From: an uncultured bacterium
Lineage (GTDB): Bacteria > Bacillota > Clostridia > Oscillospirales > Acutalibacteraceae
DNA: 37,806 nt
Assembly (NCBI GenBank): GCA_949283655.1
Contig: CASDTH010000029.1
Coordinates: 1-37,806 of the forward strand
Reading direction: 5' to 3'
The position numbers were made by a program, and so were the translations under genes. The notes under the pieces were generated by a model. It made no database searches, had not been told where the DNA came from, and saw only the letters and a list, made by a program, of their open reading frames with translations. Positions 1 to 8,567 of the stretch are shown piece after piece; positions within the stretch are counted from its first letter, which is position 1; the number at the start of each line of letters is the position of its first letter.

Positions 1-267
1 CCCGAAGGGCAAAAAGCGAACCTTCCCGCCTGTTTGAGCCGCCGTGAGGCGGTGAGTTCGGGAAGCGTTCGCCGAACGCGTTGTGGTGTGGCAAATTTAA
101 ATACCGCCGCCGCAGTGCCGTTTCTCCACGTCCTTTTGCATTCTTTTCCGACGAGGGAAAAGGATGGGCCCCCGCGGCCTGAGCGGGAAAATAAATCATG
201 TTGTTTGTGGCGCGGCCATGAGATTTTATTTTAACTTTTAATGACTGCCCGGTTTCGCTGTACGCGA

Positions 268-299
268 CTATCTTCTCTTACTTCTGTAAGAGAAGATAG
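268..299. repeat. Perfect 14-bp hairpin
   Basis: CTATCTTCTCTTAC at 268-281 is the exact reverse complement of 286-299, with a 4-nt TTCT loop. No T-run follows on either strand, so it does not look like an ordinary intrinsic terminator. It abuts a second large hairpin at 300-344. Confidence 0.75.
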
Positions 300-344
300 G
301 AAGAGAAGCAGCCGAGGGGTGGAAACCCTTGGCTGCTTCTCTTC
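300..344. repeat. 19-bp hairpin adjacent to the previous one
   Basis: GAAGAGAAGCAGCC at 300-313 pairs exactly with 331-344. The stem continues inward through a G-T wobble (314 with 330) and AGGG with CCCT, giving about 19 paired positions and a 7-nt loop. Both hairpins carry the complementary motifs CTTCTCTT and AAGAGAAG, so arms of one could also pair with arms of the other. Confidence 0.75.
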
Positions 345-564
345 TCGCATCGGTGCACAAGGTGCAACAGCGGTTTTCAGCGCCATGGCCGCGATTCTGG
401 CAAGGCAGACGACGCAGCTTTCCTTTCCGGAAGGCAAAAAGGATAAAGCAGCCAGGGAATCTGCCCTCGTGCTGAAAACCAATGGTTCCTTCTGTACACA
501 GATGCTTTGCGTTTCTGTAAATCAAATGGCGAATTGCTTTACAACATCATCTGGCAAATTGTAA

Positions 565-605
565 AAGAAAAAACCCTATACCGTTCTATAAAAAGCGGTA
601 CAGGG
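565..605 (-). terminator. Intrinsic terminator of the hrcA-grpE-dnaK-dnaJ operon
   Basis: Read on the minus strand just after the dnaJ stop, CCCTGTACCG and CGGTATAGGG form a 10-bp stem with one G-U pair, followed by TTTTTTCTTTT. It has the stem, loop and U-run expected of a rho-independent terminator. Confidence 0.85.
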
Positions 606-623
606 CAGCCTCACAAAGGACGC

Positions 624-1811
624 TTATTTATCTTTATTAATATTATCTTTCAGCTTATCAAAAAAGCTTTTGTGCCCTTCCGAATGGTTCTCTTGCGGGT
701 CATTCCCGCCGCTTGGCCGGCCCCCAGATGCCTCCTCAAACTGGCGCAACAATTCTCTCTGCCGGGCATTGAGCTCTGTGGGCACCCGCACAAGAATGCG
801 CACAAGCTGATCCCCTCTGCCACGGCCGTTCAGGTTTTGAATGCCGCGGCCACGTAGCTTAAAGACTGTGCCCGGCTGGGTACCTTTGGGCATTTCATAC
901 TTTACCTTGCCATCCAGTGTAGGCACCTGAAGCTCTGCGCCAAGCGCAGCCTGGGCAAAGGATACATCCACATCGCACCACACATCGTAGCCGTCGCGCT
1001 CGAAGAACGGATGCGGGCGGACGTTGACTGCTACACGCAAATCTCCTGCCGGGCCCCCGTTGAGGCCGGCGTTGCCCTGCCCACGAATATTGACAATCTG
1101 GCGGTCGTCAATGCCAGCTGGGATGCTGACCTCCACCTTATGCGCTTTGCGGATATGGCCACTGCCACGGCACTTGGAGCAGGGCTTTTGGATCACTGTG
1201 CCCTTGCCGTTGCAGCGCGGGCAAACTTTGGAGGTAGAAAACATGCCAAAGGGCGTGCGCTGCTGAGAGCTGACCTGACCGCGGCCGTTGCACTCCGGGC
1301 AGGTTTGGGGCGAAGAGCCCTTTGCTGCACCGGAACCAGCGCACTCATCGCAAACCTCAATGCGCATGGTTTCAATTGTGCGCTTGCAGCCCTTTGCAGC
1401 CTCTTCAAAGGAGATGGTGATGCTTGTTGAATTATCACTGCCGCGCTGGGGCGCGTTTGGATTTGACCGGCTGCCGCCGCCAAAGCCTCCAAAGCCGGAG
1501 CCTCCAAAAAAGCTACTGAAAATATCGCCAATGTCAAAATCAAAGCCGCCCGCTCCGCCAGGGCCGCCCGCCCCATAGTTCGGGTCAACCCCCGCGTGGC
1601 CGAATTGGTCATAGCGCGCTTTTTTCTCACTGTCGGAGAGCACCTCATATGCCTCGTTGGCTTCTTTGAATTTAGCCTCCGCCTGTTTATCGCCCGGGTT
1701 TAGATCGGGGTGATATTTTTTCGCCAACTGGCGGTATGCTTTTTTAATTTCATCCTCCGTCGCATTCCTGCTGACGCCGAGGACCTCATAATAATCTCGC
1801 TTTTCCGGCAA
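624..1811 (-). CDS. dnaJ: Chaperone protein DnaJ
   Basis: This is the Hsp40 co-chaperone that delivers unfolded clients to DnaK and stimulates its ATPase in the cytoplasm. The 395-residue protein has the full type I layout: J-domain with HPD at residues 34-36, a Gly/Phe-rich linker (about 75-120), four CxxCxGxG zinc repeats ([32 protein letters not shown]), and a C-terminal client-binding region. The frame can be extended 19 codons to an ATG at 1868, but a GAAAGGAG site lies 8 nt before a TTG at 1811, and starting there gives the usual N-terminus running directly into RDYYEVLG. It is the last gene of the heat-shock operon, separated from dnaK by a 243-bp gap containing two hairpins and followed by a terminator. 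Identification is secure; the TTG start is an inference from the ribosome site. Confidence 0.96.
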   Translation of the reverse strand: MPEKRDYYEVLGVSRNATEDEIKKAYRQLAKKYHPDLNPGDKQAEAKFKEANEAYEVLSDSEKKARYDQFGHAGVDPNYGAGGPGGAGGFDFDIGDIFSSFFGGSGFGGFGGGSRSNPNAPQRGSDNSTSITISFEEAAKGCKRTIETMRIEVCDECAGSGAAKGSSPQTCPECNGRGQVSSQQRTPFGMFSTSKVCPRCNGKGTVIQKPCSKCRGSGHIRKAHKVEVSIPAGIDDRQIVNIRGQGNAGLNGGPAGDLRVAVNVRPHPFFERDGYDVWCDVDVSFAQAALGAELQVPTLDGKVKYEMPKGTQPGTVFKLRGRGIQNLNGRGRGDQLVRILVRVPTELNARQRELLRQFEEASGGRPSGGNDPQENHSEGHKSFFDKLKDNINKDK

Positions 1812-1897
1812 GTAAAACGCTCCTTTCAGGGGCCTTGGCCCATAGCTGCCGCGCCCTGCTGCAATCAAAGGGGCACAGCCCCGTCATGTAACGTCTT

Positions 1898-1921
1898 GAA
1901 GGAGCGCACTGGCGCTCCTTC
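1898..1921. repeat. Hairpin in the dnaK-dnaJ gap
   Basis: GAAGGAGCGC at 1898-1907 and GCGCTCCTTC at 1912-1921 form a perfect 10-bp stem with a 4-nt loop. There is no T-run in the direction of transcription, so RNA processing, stability or partial pausing is likelier than full termination. Confidence 0.6.
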
Positions 1922-1987
1922 CTTATCAGAATCATCGTCGCCGCCCCCTTCCGGCGGGCGGCGCCTAGCCTTGCAGTATATCTGCCC

Positions 1988-2020
1988 GCAACCTCAGGCG
2001 GTAAAACCACCTGAGGTTGC
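1988..2020. repeat. Second hairpin in the dnaK-dnaJ gap
   Basis: GCAACCTCAGGCGG at 1988-2001 pairs with CCACCTGAGGTTGC at 2007-2020 with a single mismatch. It lies 35 bp past the dnaK stop and lacks a U-run on the minus strand. It could set mRNA stability or a processing point between dnaK and dnaJ. Confidence 0.6.
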
Positions 2021-2054
2021 AGAGAAACAATACGCCGCTCAAGCAGGGCAATTT

Positions 2055-3905
2055 TTATTTTTTACTATCGTCATCCGTGACGTCGGTATAATTGGCCTCA
2101 TAGTAGCCATTGGCATCCGGGCCGGACTGCTGGCCACCTGCCGCGCCGGCATCCTGTGCCCCGCCCTGCGGCTGCGCAGCCTTATAGAGTGTTTCGGAAA
2201 TTTCATAAAATTTCTTCGTCAGCTCTTCCTGGCGGGATTTGATCAGGTTGAGATCCTGACCCTTGAGGGCTTCCTTGAGGGCGTCCGTCTTCTCCTGAAG
2301 CTCTTTTTTATCGGCCTCGGGGAATTTATCGCCCTCCTCGCTGATCACCTTTTCGCACTGATATACAAGCTGGTCGGCATTGTTGCGCGCGTCAATCTCC
2401 TCACGGCGCTGCTTATCCTCCTCCGCATACCGTTCAGCCTCCTTCACGGCCTTTTCGATATCCTCTTTGGACATATTGGTCGAGGAGGTGATGGAGATGG
2501 ATTGCTCCTTGCCGGTGCCCAAATCCTTTGCGGAAACATGGACGATGCCGTTGGCGTCGATATCAAACGTGACCTCGATCTGCGGCACGCCGCGGCGGGC
2601 CGGCAGAATCCCATCCAGGTGGAATACGCCGAGCGTTTTATTATCCTTTGCCATCTCGCGCTCGCCCTGCAGCACATGCACCTCGACGGAGGGCTGATTG
2701 TCAGCTGCAGTGGAGAAGATCTGGCTCTTTTTGATCGGGATGGTGGAGTTGCGCTCAATGATCTTGGTGTTGACGCCACCCATGGTCTCAATGCCCAGCG
2801 ACAGCGGCGTTACGTCAAGCAGCAGCAGGCCCTTGACCTCGCCACCGAGTACGCCGGCCTGCAAGGCTGCGCCGATGGCGACGCACTCATCGGGGTTGAT
2901 GCCCTTGAAGGGTTCCTTACCCATATATTTCTGGATGGCTTCCTGCACCGCTGGAATGCGGGAGGAGCCGCCTACCATCAGCACTTTGTCGATCTCGCTA
3001 TTTTTCAGGCCGGAATCGGACATCGCCTGGCGCACAGGGCCCATTGTGCTCTCTACCAGGTCAGCAGTGAGCTCATTGAACTTGGCGCGGGTAAGCGTTG
3101 CCTCCAAATGCTTCGGGCCGTTGGCATCCGCTGTGATGAAGGGCAGGCTGATGTTGGAGGTGGTCACGCCGGAGAGCTCGATCTTCGCTTTCTCCGCCGC
3201 TTCCTTCAGGCGCTGCATGGCCATTTTGTCGCCGCGCAGGTCAACGCCCTGCTCCTTTTTGAAATTATCCGCCAGCCAGTCGATCACACGCTGGTCGAAA
3301 TCATCGCCGCCCAAATGGTTGTTACCCGCTGTGGCAAGCACTTCCTGCACGCCGTCGCCCATCTCAATGATAGAAACATCGAACGTGCCGCCGCCAAGGT
3401 CATAGACCATTACCTTCTGATCTGTTTCCTTATCGATGCCGTAGGCCAGAGCCGCAGCTGTGGGCTCATTGATGATGCGCTTGACCTCCAGGCCCGCGAT
3501 CTTGCCGGCATCCTTTGTGGCTTGGCGCTGAGAGTCGGTGAAATAGGCCGGAACGGTGATAACAGCCTCCGTTACCTTATCGCCCAGATAAGCCTCGGCA
3601 TCTGTCTTCAGCTTTTGCAGGATCATTGCAGAAATTTCTTGCGGAGTATATTTTTTGCCGTCGATCGACACATGATAATCGGAGCCCATCTGCCGCTTGA
3701 TGGAAGCGACCGTGCGATCCGGATTCGTGATGGCCTGGCGCTTTGCAACCTGGCCGACCATACGCTCACCCGTTTTGGAAAACGCCACAACGCTCGGCGT
3801 TGTGCGCGCGCCCTCCGCGTTTGGAATGACGACCGGCTCGCCGCCCTCAATGACTGCTACGCAGGAGTTTGTCGTACCTAAATCAATGCCAATTACTTTT
3901 GCCAT
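2055..3905 (-). CDS. dnaK: Chaperone protein DnaK (Hsp70)
   Basis: DnaK is the ATP-dependent Hsp70 that binds exposed hydrophobic segments and cycles with DnaJ and GrpE. The 616-residue protein starts with the phosphate-binding motif GIDLGTTNS, has the second ATPase signature [10 protein letters not shown] and a third around VGGSSRIP, then the linker and substrate-binding domain ([15 protein letters not shown]). It ends in an acidic tail, [10 protein letters not shown]. The stretch after [13 protein letters not shown] runs straight into [12 protein letters not shown], which is the shorter N-terminal domain typical of Gram-positive DnaK. A GGGAGG site precedes the ATG. It sits between grpE and dnaJ, in the order expected for Firmicutes, and is controlled from the CIRCE-regulated promoter upstream of hrcA. 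No irregularity seen. Confidence 0.98.
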   Translation of the reverse strand: MAKVIGIDLGTTNSCVAVIEGGEPVVIPNAEGARTTPSVVAFSKTGERMVGQVAKRQAITNPDRTVASIKRQMGSDYHVSIDGKKYTPQEISAMILQKLKTDAEAYLGDKVTEAVITVPAYFTDSQRQATKDAGKIAGLEVKRIINEPTAAALAYGIDKETDQKVMVYDLGGGTFDVSIIEMGDGVQEVLATAGNNHLGGDDFDQRVIDWLADNFKKEQGVDLRGDKMAMQRLKEAAEKAKIELSGVTTSNISLPFITADANGPKHLEATLTRAKFNELTADLVESTMGPVRQAMSDSGLKNSEIDKVLMVGGSSRIPAVQEAIQKYMGKEPFKGINPDECVAIGAALQAGVLGGEVKGLLLLDVTPLSLGIETMGGVNTKIIERNSTIPIKKSQIFSTAADNQPSVEVHVLQGEREMAKDNKTLGVFHLDGILPARRGVPQIEVTFDIDANGIVHVSAKDLGTGKEQSISITSSTNMSKEDIEKAVKEAERYAEEDKQRREEIDARNNADQLVYQCEKVISEEGDKFPEADKKELQEKTDALKEALKGQDLNLIKSRQEELTKKFYEISETLYKAAQPQGGAQDAGAAGGQQSGPDANGYYEANYTDVTDDDSKK

Positions 3906-3996
3906 AATAAACAGCCTCCCAATGTATCGGTTGGATTTTGAAATCTATCAGATCAAGCGGTTGCCCGCTGATTTGCCTCATGCTTCATTTGCCGTG

Positions 3997-4575
3997 CTAA
4001 TTAGCGACCTTGACCATCGCATGGCGCAGAACTCTGTCGCCAAGCCTGTAGCCTTTACTGAATACCTCTGCGACAAGATTTTCTCCAAGCGCCTCATCCT
4101 CCACATGCATTACGGCATTGTGGATGTTGGGATCAAATGGTTCCCCCGCAGCGCCGAAGGACTCTGCCCCCAGCTTTTTCATGATATCCATCATCTGCTG
4201 GAAGGTCATGGAGATCCCTTTTTGAAAATCCTCATAGCTTGCTTCCTTGTTCTGCGCGGCGCGCTCAAAATTATCGAGCACCGGCAAAATCTCCGCCAGG
4301 ACAGACGCTTTAGAGTCGTTAAACGCTGCCTCCCGCTCCCGCTGTGAGCGCTTGCGGAAATTATCATACTCTGCGGCGAGCCGCAGATATTGATCCTTCT
4401 GGGCGTCCAGCTCCTTTTGCATTGCGTCAAGCTGCTCCTGCAGCTTTGCGGCCTGATCCTTTTTCTCCTTTTTGTCCTTGCGCTTGGAAGCTTCCTTTTC
4501 CTGCTCTGGCGCTGTTTCCTCCGGCTGCTGCGCGGCAGTTTGTTTTTCCTGCTCAGCGCCCTGCGTTGTGTTCAT
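3997..4575 (-). CDS. grpE: Nucleotide exchange factor GrpE
   Basis: GrpE opens the DnaK nucleotide pocket to release ADP and acts as a dimer. From the ATG at 4575 the protein has 192 residues. A charged, Gln/Glu/Lys-rich disordered start leads into a long coiled coil (LQEQLDAMQKELDAQKDQYLRLAAEYDNFRKR, split here by description only), and the C-terminal beta domain carries the family pattern of EPFDPNIHNAVMHVED and GYRLGDRVLRHAMVKVA. The frame can also start at a GTG at 4617 that overlaps the hrcA stop as TAGTG, adding 14 residues. I prefer the ATG because AGGAAAGGA lies about 11 nt before it, but translational coupling from the GTG is a real alternative. Second gene of the operon, 91 bp before dnaK. 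Confidence 0.95.
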   Translation of the reverse strand: MNTTQGAEQEKQTAAQQPEETAPEQEKEASKRKDKKEKKDQAAKLQEQLDAMQKELDAQKDQYLRLAAEYDNFRKRSQREREAAFNDSKASVLAEILPVLDNFERAAQNKEASYEDFQKGISMTFQQMMDIMKKLGAESFGAAGEPFDPNIHNAVMHVEDEALGENLVAEVFSKGYRLGDRVLRHAMVKVAN

Positions 4576-4616
4576 GGGATCAACCGTCCTTTCCTGGATT
4601 TTATCTGTGTTTTGCA

Positions 4617-5672
4617 CTACGGCTCTCCTGGCCCAGAGCCCTCGCTGCCGCCCAGCGCCTCGCCAAGCAGGCGGCCGACCAGCTTCGTCAGGTACTCTAC
4701 ATTCGGGATAAGCTTTGCGTAATCAATGCGCGTGGGACCAATAATGCCCAGCACGCCGCCCCGCCGGCCCGAAATCGTATAGCGCGCTACAATCAGGCTG
4801 GAATTTTCCAGCTCATGAAATGGGGTTTCCCGCCCGATAATCACCCGCAGCGGCCCAGAAGGGGTTGTTGCGAGCAACTGGCTCATGGGCTCGCCGCTGC
4901 CGAGGAACTCTAACAGCTCATAAGCGTTATCCCCTAATTCGCGGTGGTGCAGGAGGTTTGTCTGCCCTTCCAGCAAAATTTCCTCCTTCGCGGCATCCCA
5001 CGCAAGCTCGGAGAGCGCAATGAGAATTTGCTGCATCAGCGCTGCATCATCCCCCAGAAGCGGGGTGAGCCGTTTAATCAGCACCAGGTTGATATTTGCC
5101 ACCGGTTGGCCGAGAAACGTATGCTCTGTAATTGCGTAGAAATTTTCAATCAGCTCAGCCGTTACTGGCCTTGGCAGCCGGCAGCCACGGCTGCGCACAA
5201 CGCCGTTGGAGGTGACTAGCATAAGCATGATTGTGCGCTCCCCCATCGGGAGCAGATCTACCTTGCGGATTACAGCGGATTCATCCGCCGGCGTGGTGAA
5301 GACCGCCGCACAGTTGGTGATTTCGGCGAGCAGCTCGCCCGCCTGCTCTAAAATCTGCTCCGGATCCCCGGAGTGCGCGGCCATACTCTCCTCCAGCGCA
5401 TGCCGCTGCCGGGCGCCCAATGCGCGGCAATTCATCAGATGATCCACATAGTACCGGTAGCCCAAATGGGAGGGCACGCGCCCTGCTGAGGTGTGCGGCT
5501 GCTCAATCAACCCGAGCTCCGCCAACGCTGCCATCTCATTACGGATTGTAGCGGAGGAAACCTGCATTTCAAACAAGCTGCACAGCGCCTTGGAGCCGAC
5601 CGGATCGCCGGAGGCGATAAACTGCTCAACGATTGCCGCCAGAATGCGCTGCCTGCGCTCGCTCAATTCCAT
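4617..5672 (-). CDS. hrcA: Heat-inducible transcription repressor HrcA
   Basis: HrcA binds the CIRCE operator and represses the heat-shock operon; GroEL keeps it active and heat titrates GroEL away. The 351-residue protein opens with a winged-helix DNA-binding domain (LSERRQRILAAIVEQFIASGDPVGSK, then VSSATIRNEMAALAELGLIEQPHTSAGRVPS), the family hallmark, followed by a GAF-like dimerisation region that includes the ILGIIGPTRIDYAKLIPNVEYL-type ending near the C-terminus. GGAGGTGA lies 7 nt before the ATG. It is the first gene of the operon and its promoter overlaps a perfect CIRCE, so it represses itself. Confidence 0.97.
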   Translation of the reverse strand: MELSERRQRILAAIVEQFIASGDPVGSKALCSLFEMQVSSATIRNEMAALAELGLIEQPHTSAGRVPSHLGYRYYVDHLMNCRALGARQRHALEESMAAHSGDPEQILEQAGELLAEITNCAAVFTTPADESAVIRKVDLLPMGERTIMLMLVTSNGVVRSRGCRLPRPVTAELIENFYAITEHTFLGQPVANINLVLIKRLTPLLGDDAALMQQILIALSELAWDAAKEEILLEGQTNLLHHRELGDNAYELLEFLGSGEPMSQLLATTPSGPLRVIIGRETPFHELENSSLIVARYTISGRRGGVLGIIGPTRIDYAKLIPNVEYLTKLVGRLLGEALGGSEGSGPGEP

Positions 5673-5725
5673 CTACCGGTCACCTCCATTCTCTTTCCAA
5701 AAAGAGCATTCATTTTTTGAAAGCG

Positions 5726-5752
5726 TTAGCACTCAATTACTATGAGTGCTAA
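5726..5752. promoter_or_regulatory. CIRCE operator
   Basis: TTAGCACTC at 5726-5734, a 9-nt spacer and GAGTGCTAA at 5744-5752 match the CIRCE consensus at every position. It lies at the transcription start of the hrcA promoter, about 53 bp before the hrcA ATG, where bound HrcA would block transcription. Confidence 0.98.
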
Positions 5753-5761
5753 CTACCATAT

Positions 5762-5790
5762 ACTATACATCGCGCCTTACGCCTTGTCAA
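5762..5790 (-). promoter_or_regulatory. Sigma-A promoter of the heat-shock operon
   Basis: On the minus strand TTGACA (5790-5785) and TATAGT (5767-5762) are separated by exactly 17 bp. Transcription would begin within or at the edge of the CIRCE element, which fits repression by HrcA. Confidence 0.92.
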
Positions 5791-5928
5791 CATTCCAATT
5801 ATGAACACTTTGTAAAACCTTTCTGGGTGCTTGTTCATAATCCTTGCCCATGCGGAGGCTTGCTGTGGAGCCACTTGAGAAAGATGCATTGCGGGTTTCC
5901 CTGCTTTGGAAAAATTCCGTTCAGCGGA

Positions 5929-5957
5929 TTGTAAAAATCAATCGGATATATTATAAT
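5929..5957 (+). promoter_or_regulatory. Predicted promoter of the fucose operon
   Basis: TTGTAA at 5929-5934 and TATAAT at 5952-5957 are 17 bp apart, in an AT-rich pocket quite unlike the surrounding GC-rich DNA. It would produce a leader of roughly 220 nt before the GH30 gene at 6186. Confidence 0.7.
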
Positions 5958-5985
5958 ATTCCCATATTCTTTGTGCTCTTGCACA

Positions 5986-6008
5986 TATGATTTTTGTAAA
6001 AAATCATA
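5986..6008. promoter_or_regulatory. Inverted repeat just downstream of the fucose promoter
   Basis: TATGATTTTT at 5986-5995 and AAAAATCATA at 5999-6008 form a perfect 10-bp inverted repeat with a GTA centre. It starts about 20-25 bp past the predicted transcription start, so it could be an operator for a repressor. The weak A-T pairing makes an attenuator less likely. Confidence 0.45.
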
Positions 6009-6185
6009 GATAAAATCCGTATACAGGGGCACACATTGGTTGTCAGCGCTGTAGCCGCGCCTCTGACCGTGTGATCTGCCTTGCTTTCCTGCCGCCAGCC
6101 GGGCCTGAGACCGCCCAGCGTGCGTTTGGGCACGCCCTGACGGCGATGATTCCCTTGTACACGGATGCGAAAGGAGCGATTCTGT

Positions 6186-7685
6186 ATGCTGCAAGCGGTG
6201 GTGGTGAGGATTTTATCGATCCTGCTGACGGCCGTTATCTCTCTGTGCAATTTGGCGGGAGATCAGATTTTTGGCATCCGGCCGCCCGAGGAGCCGGCCT
6301 ATTCTCTGACGCAGGCGGATCTTACCTATCAAATTAGGTCTGATATCTCCGCAGTGCTTACCACCAACGACCAGGCGCATCTTTTGGAGCCGCAGGGCGT
6401 TGTGCAGCCGGGTGGGGATGCCGGTGAGCGGATTCAGATTTATCCCGCTCAGACCGGGCAGTCCATTGCTGGGTTCGGTGCGTCCATTACGGATTCCTCC
6501 GCATACCTGATCCATCAGGTTCTGGAGGGGCCAGCGCGCGGCGCGCTTATGCGCGCGCTCTTCAGCCGGGAGGAGGGGATTGGCCTCTCCTTTATGCGCC
6601 AGCCGATGGGGGCGAGCGATTTTGCGCGGGAGGCCTATACCTATGACGACATGCCTGCGTGGGAAAGCGACTATGCTCTGGAAAATTTTTCGATTGCGCA
6701 TGATCAGGAGGATATCCTGCCCCTGCTCCGGCAGGCAAAGGCACTGAACCCGGAGCTTACGGTTATGGCAACGCCCTGGAGCCCGCCTGCCTGGATGAAA
6801 ACAGGGCAGAGCCTGATAGGCAGCAAGGGCGGAATCCTGCGCCCCTCCTGCTATGATGCTTACGCCCGTTATTTTGTAAAATTTATTGAGGCATATGAGC
6901 GGGAAGGCATCCCGATTTATGCCGTCACCATTCAAAATGAGCCGAACTATGCGCCGGAGACCTACCCTGGCATGAAGATGAGCGCTGTGCAGCAGGTGGA
7001 TTTTATCAACAATCACCTTGGCCCGGCCTTTGAGCAGGCGGGGATTTCTACAAAAATCCTCTGCTATGACCACAACTGGGATAACGCTGCTTATGCAAAA
7101 ACAGTGCTTTCCTGCGCAGGGCGCTATGTCAGCGGCTCTGCCTGGCATGTGTATGGGGGCAGCCCCACCACGCAATCGCTGATTCAAAGCCTGTTCCCGG
7201 AGAAGGAGATTTATTTTACCGAGGATTCCGGTGGCGAATGGGTGGATGGCGGCAGCTTCTCCGGCGGCTTCCCCAGCACGGTTGGCATGGGGATTCAGGC
7301 GCTGCGCAACCATTCGCGCATCTTTGTGCTGTGGAATCTGGCGCTGGATGAGAATAATGGCCCTGTGCTCCCGACCTCGGAGCGGAGCACCTGCCGCGGG
7401 GTTGTAACCGTCAACCAGCAGACAAAGCAGGTTACCTATAACCTGGATTATTATGCGCTTGGCCATTTCAGCAAATTCATCCGGCCCGGAGCCGTCCGCC
7501 TGATGAGCGACTCCACCATCAACGGGATGAATAACGCCGTCTTCCGCAATCCGGATGGCACAGTCGCCATGGTGCTGATCAACAATAACAACACAGAAAA
7601 AACCGTCTGCGTCGCCTATGGAGAGGAGACGTTTTCCGCCACCGTGCCTGCACAGGCGACCATGACCTTCTGCTGGCAGGGGTAA
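6186..7685 (+). CDS. Secreted GH30-family glycoside hydrolase
   Basis: This is a retaining beta-glycosidase of family GH30, a family that includes glucosylceramidases, beta-1,6-glucanases and beta-fucosidases. The 499-residue protein has a hydrophobic N-terminal segment (about 3-22) that should act as a signal peptide, the GFGASITDSSAY entry to the (beta/alpha)8 barrel near 97-107, the acid/base Glu at 252 in IQNEPNY, and the nucleophile Glu at 346 in YFTEDSGGEW, followed by a C-terminal beta domain. The frame is open seven codons further upstream, but AAAGGAG lies 9 nt before the ATG at 6186. It is the first gene of the fucose operon, 39 bp before fucA, so it may release sugars from host glycoconjugates outside the cell. 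The exact substrate cannot be read from sequence. Confidence 0.88.
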   Translation: MLQAVVVRILSILLTAVISLCNLAGDQIFGIRPPEEPAYSLTQADLTYQIRSDISAVLTTNDQAHLLEPQGVVQPGGDAGERIQIYPAQTGQSIAGFGASITDSSAYLIHQVLEGPARGALMRALFSREEGIGLSFMRQPMGASDFAREAYTYDDMPAWESDYALENFSIAHDQEDILPLLRQAKALNPELTVMATPWSPPAWMKTGQSLIGSKGGILRPSCYDAYARYFVKFIEAYEREGIPIYAVTIQNEPNYAPETYPGMKMSAVQQVDFINNHLGPAFEQAGISTKILCYDHNWDNAAYAKTVLSCAGRYVSGSAWHVYGGSPTTQSLIQSLFPEKEIYFTEDSGGEWVDGGSFSGGFPSTVGMGIQALRNHSRIFVLWNLALDENNGPVLPTSERSTCRGVVTVNQQTKQVTYNLDYYALGHFSKFIRPGAVRLMSDSTINGMNNAVFRNPDGTVAMVLINNNNTEKTVCVAYGEETFSATVPAQATMTFCWQG

Positions 7686-7724
7686 TATTCGGGCGTTTCG
7701 CCCGCAGACGATAAGGGGGATTTT

Positions 7725-8414
7725 TTGATGAATGAAACGGAACTCAAGGAACAAATCTGCGATGTCTGCCACAAGATGTGGCAGCTCGGCTGGGTGGCCG
7801 CGAACGACGGCAATGTGTCCGTCAAGCTGGAGGATGGCACCTTCTTTGCTACGCCAACTGGCATCAGCAAAAGCTTTATCACGCCGGAAAAGCTTGTGCG
7901 CATCAATGCGCAGGGCGAGGTGCTGGAGGGGCAGGAGGGCTACCGCCCATCCTCTGAGATCAAGATGCACCTGCGCTGCTACCAGGAGCGTGCGGATGTA
8001 GGCGCGGTCGTCCATGCCCATCCGCCGACGGCGACCGGTTTTGCGGTGGCGCACCTGGATATGGATCGCTATAACATGATAGAAACGGTGCTGACGCTCG
8101 GCAGCGTGCCTGTGACGCCATATGGCACGCCCTCCACCTATGAGGTGCCGGAGGCCATCGCCCCCTATTTACAGGAGCATGACGCGCTGCTGCTGATGAA
8201 CCACGGCGCGCTGACGGTCGGCTGCGACCTCATCACCGCCTATTACCGGATGGAGACGCTGGAGCTCAACGCAAAAATCAGCCTGGTTGCGCATCTGCTC
8301 GGCGGCGAGCGGGAAATCTCCCGCGAGAATATTGACCGGCTGTGCTCCATGCGGGAAGGGTACGGCATCACAGGCCGGCACCCGGGCTTTAAGCATTACC
8401 GGGAGGAAAAATAA
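7725..8414 (+). CDS. fucA: L-fuculose-1-phosphate aldolase (class II)
   Basis: It splits L-fuculose-1-phosphate into dihydroxyacetone phosphate and L-lactaldehyde using zinc. The 229-residue length and motifs fit the AraD/FucA family: NDGNVSVK near 26-33 for phosphate binding, the catalytic Glu at 77 in SSEIKMH, zinc ligands His96 and His98 in HAHPP, and His159 in MNHGAL. AAGGGGG lies a few bases before the ATG. Neighbouring fucose mutarotase, FGGY kinase and fucose isomerase genes point to L-fucose as substrate, although the related enzymes for rhamnulose-1-phosphate or ribulose-5-phosphate look similar. No lactaldehyde reductase or microcompartment gene is found in this window. Confidence 0.92.
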   Translation: MMNETELKEQICDVCHKMWQLGWVAANDGNVSVKLEDGTFFATPTGISKSFITPEKLVRINAQGEVLEGQEGYRPSSEIKMHLRCYQERADVGAVVHAHPPTATGFAVAHLDMDRYNMIETVLTLGSVPVTPYGTPSTYEVPEAIAPYLQEHDALLLMNHGALTVGCDLITAYYRMETLELNAKISLVAHLLGGEREISRENIDRLCSMREGYGITGRHPGFKHYREEK

Positions 8415-8416
8415 AA

Positions 8417-8521
8417 CGGCATTTTGCGGCCCAGAGGCCGGCACCGCAGGAGCCGGGAGGGCTTCGCACCAGGCACGAGAGGAAGCATAACTCGGCTTTT
8501 GCAGTAGAAAGCGAAATGCCG
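8417..8521 (+). repeat. Long-range stem in the fucA-fucU gap
   Basis: CGGCATTTTGC at 8417-8427 can pair with GCGAAATGCCG at 8511-8521 with one mismatch, closing a GC-rich loop of about 83 nt in the 153-bp gap between fucA and fucU. The gap holds no gene. The stem could affect mRNA stability or uncouple expression of the two genes. Confidence 0.4.
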
Positions 8522-8567
8522 CCGCGCCGCGAGCGATAAGCATCTTAATAAGAAAGGAAATTGTTCC

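Larger units (their letters stand above)
1..564. other. Gene-poor region downstream of dnaJ
   Basis: I see no convincing gene here on either strand: the open frames are short, overlap one another, and lack ribosome sites or recognisable motifs. What stands out is secondary structure: a small GC-rich hairpin near 40-55, two large hairpins at 268-344, and a 10-bp inverted repeat (GGTTTTCAGC at 372-381 with GCTGAAAACC at 471-480) enclosing about 90 bp. The region is best described as intergenic with possible structured RNA or mobile-element remains. Confidence 0.5.

Noticed and set aside
1710..3881. A 723-codon open frame on the plus strand opposite dnaK and the start of dnaJ
   Set aside because: It is antisense to clearly coding dnaK, has Ile/Leu/Gly-rich composition expected from the mirrored codons, and no ribosome site.
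6213..8054. A 613-codon frame on the minus strand across the GH30 and fucA genes
   Set aside because: Both genes beneath it are intact with catalytic motifs; the antisense product has no recognisable domain.
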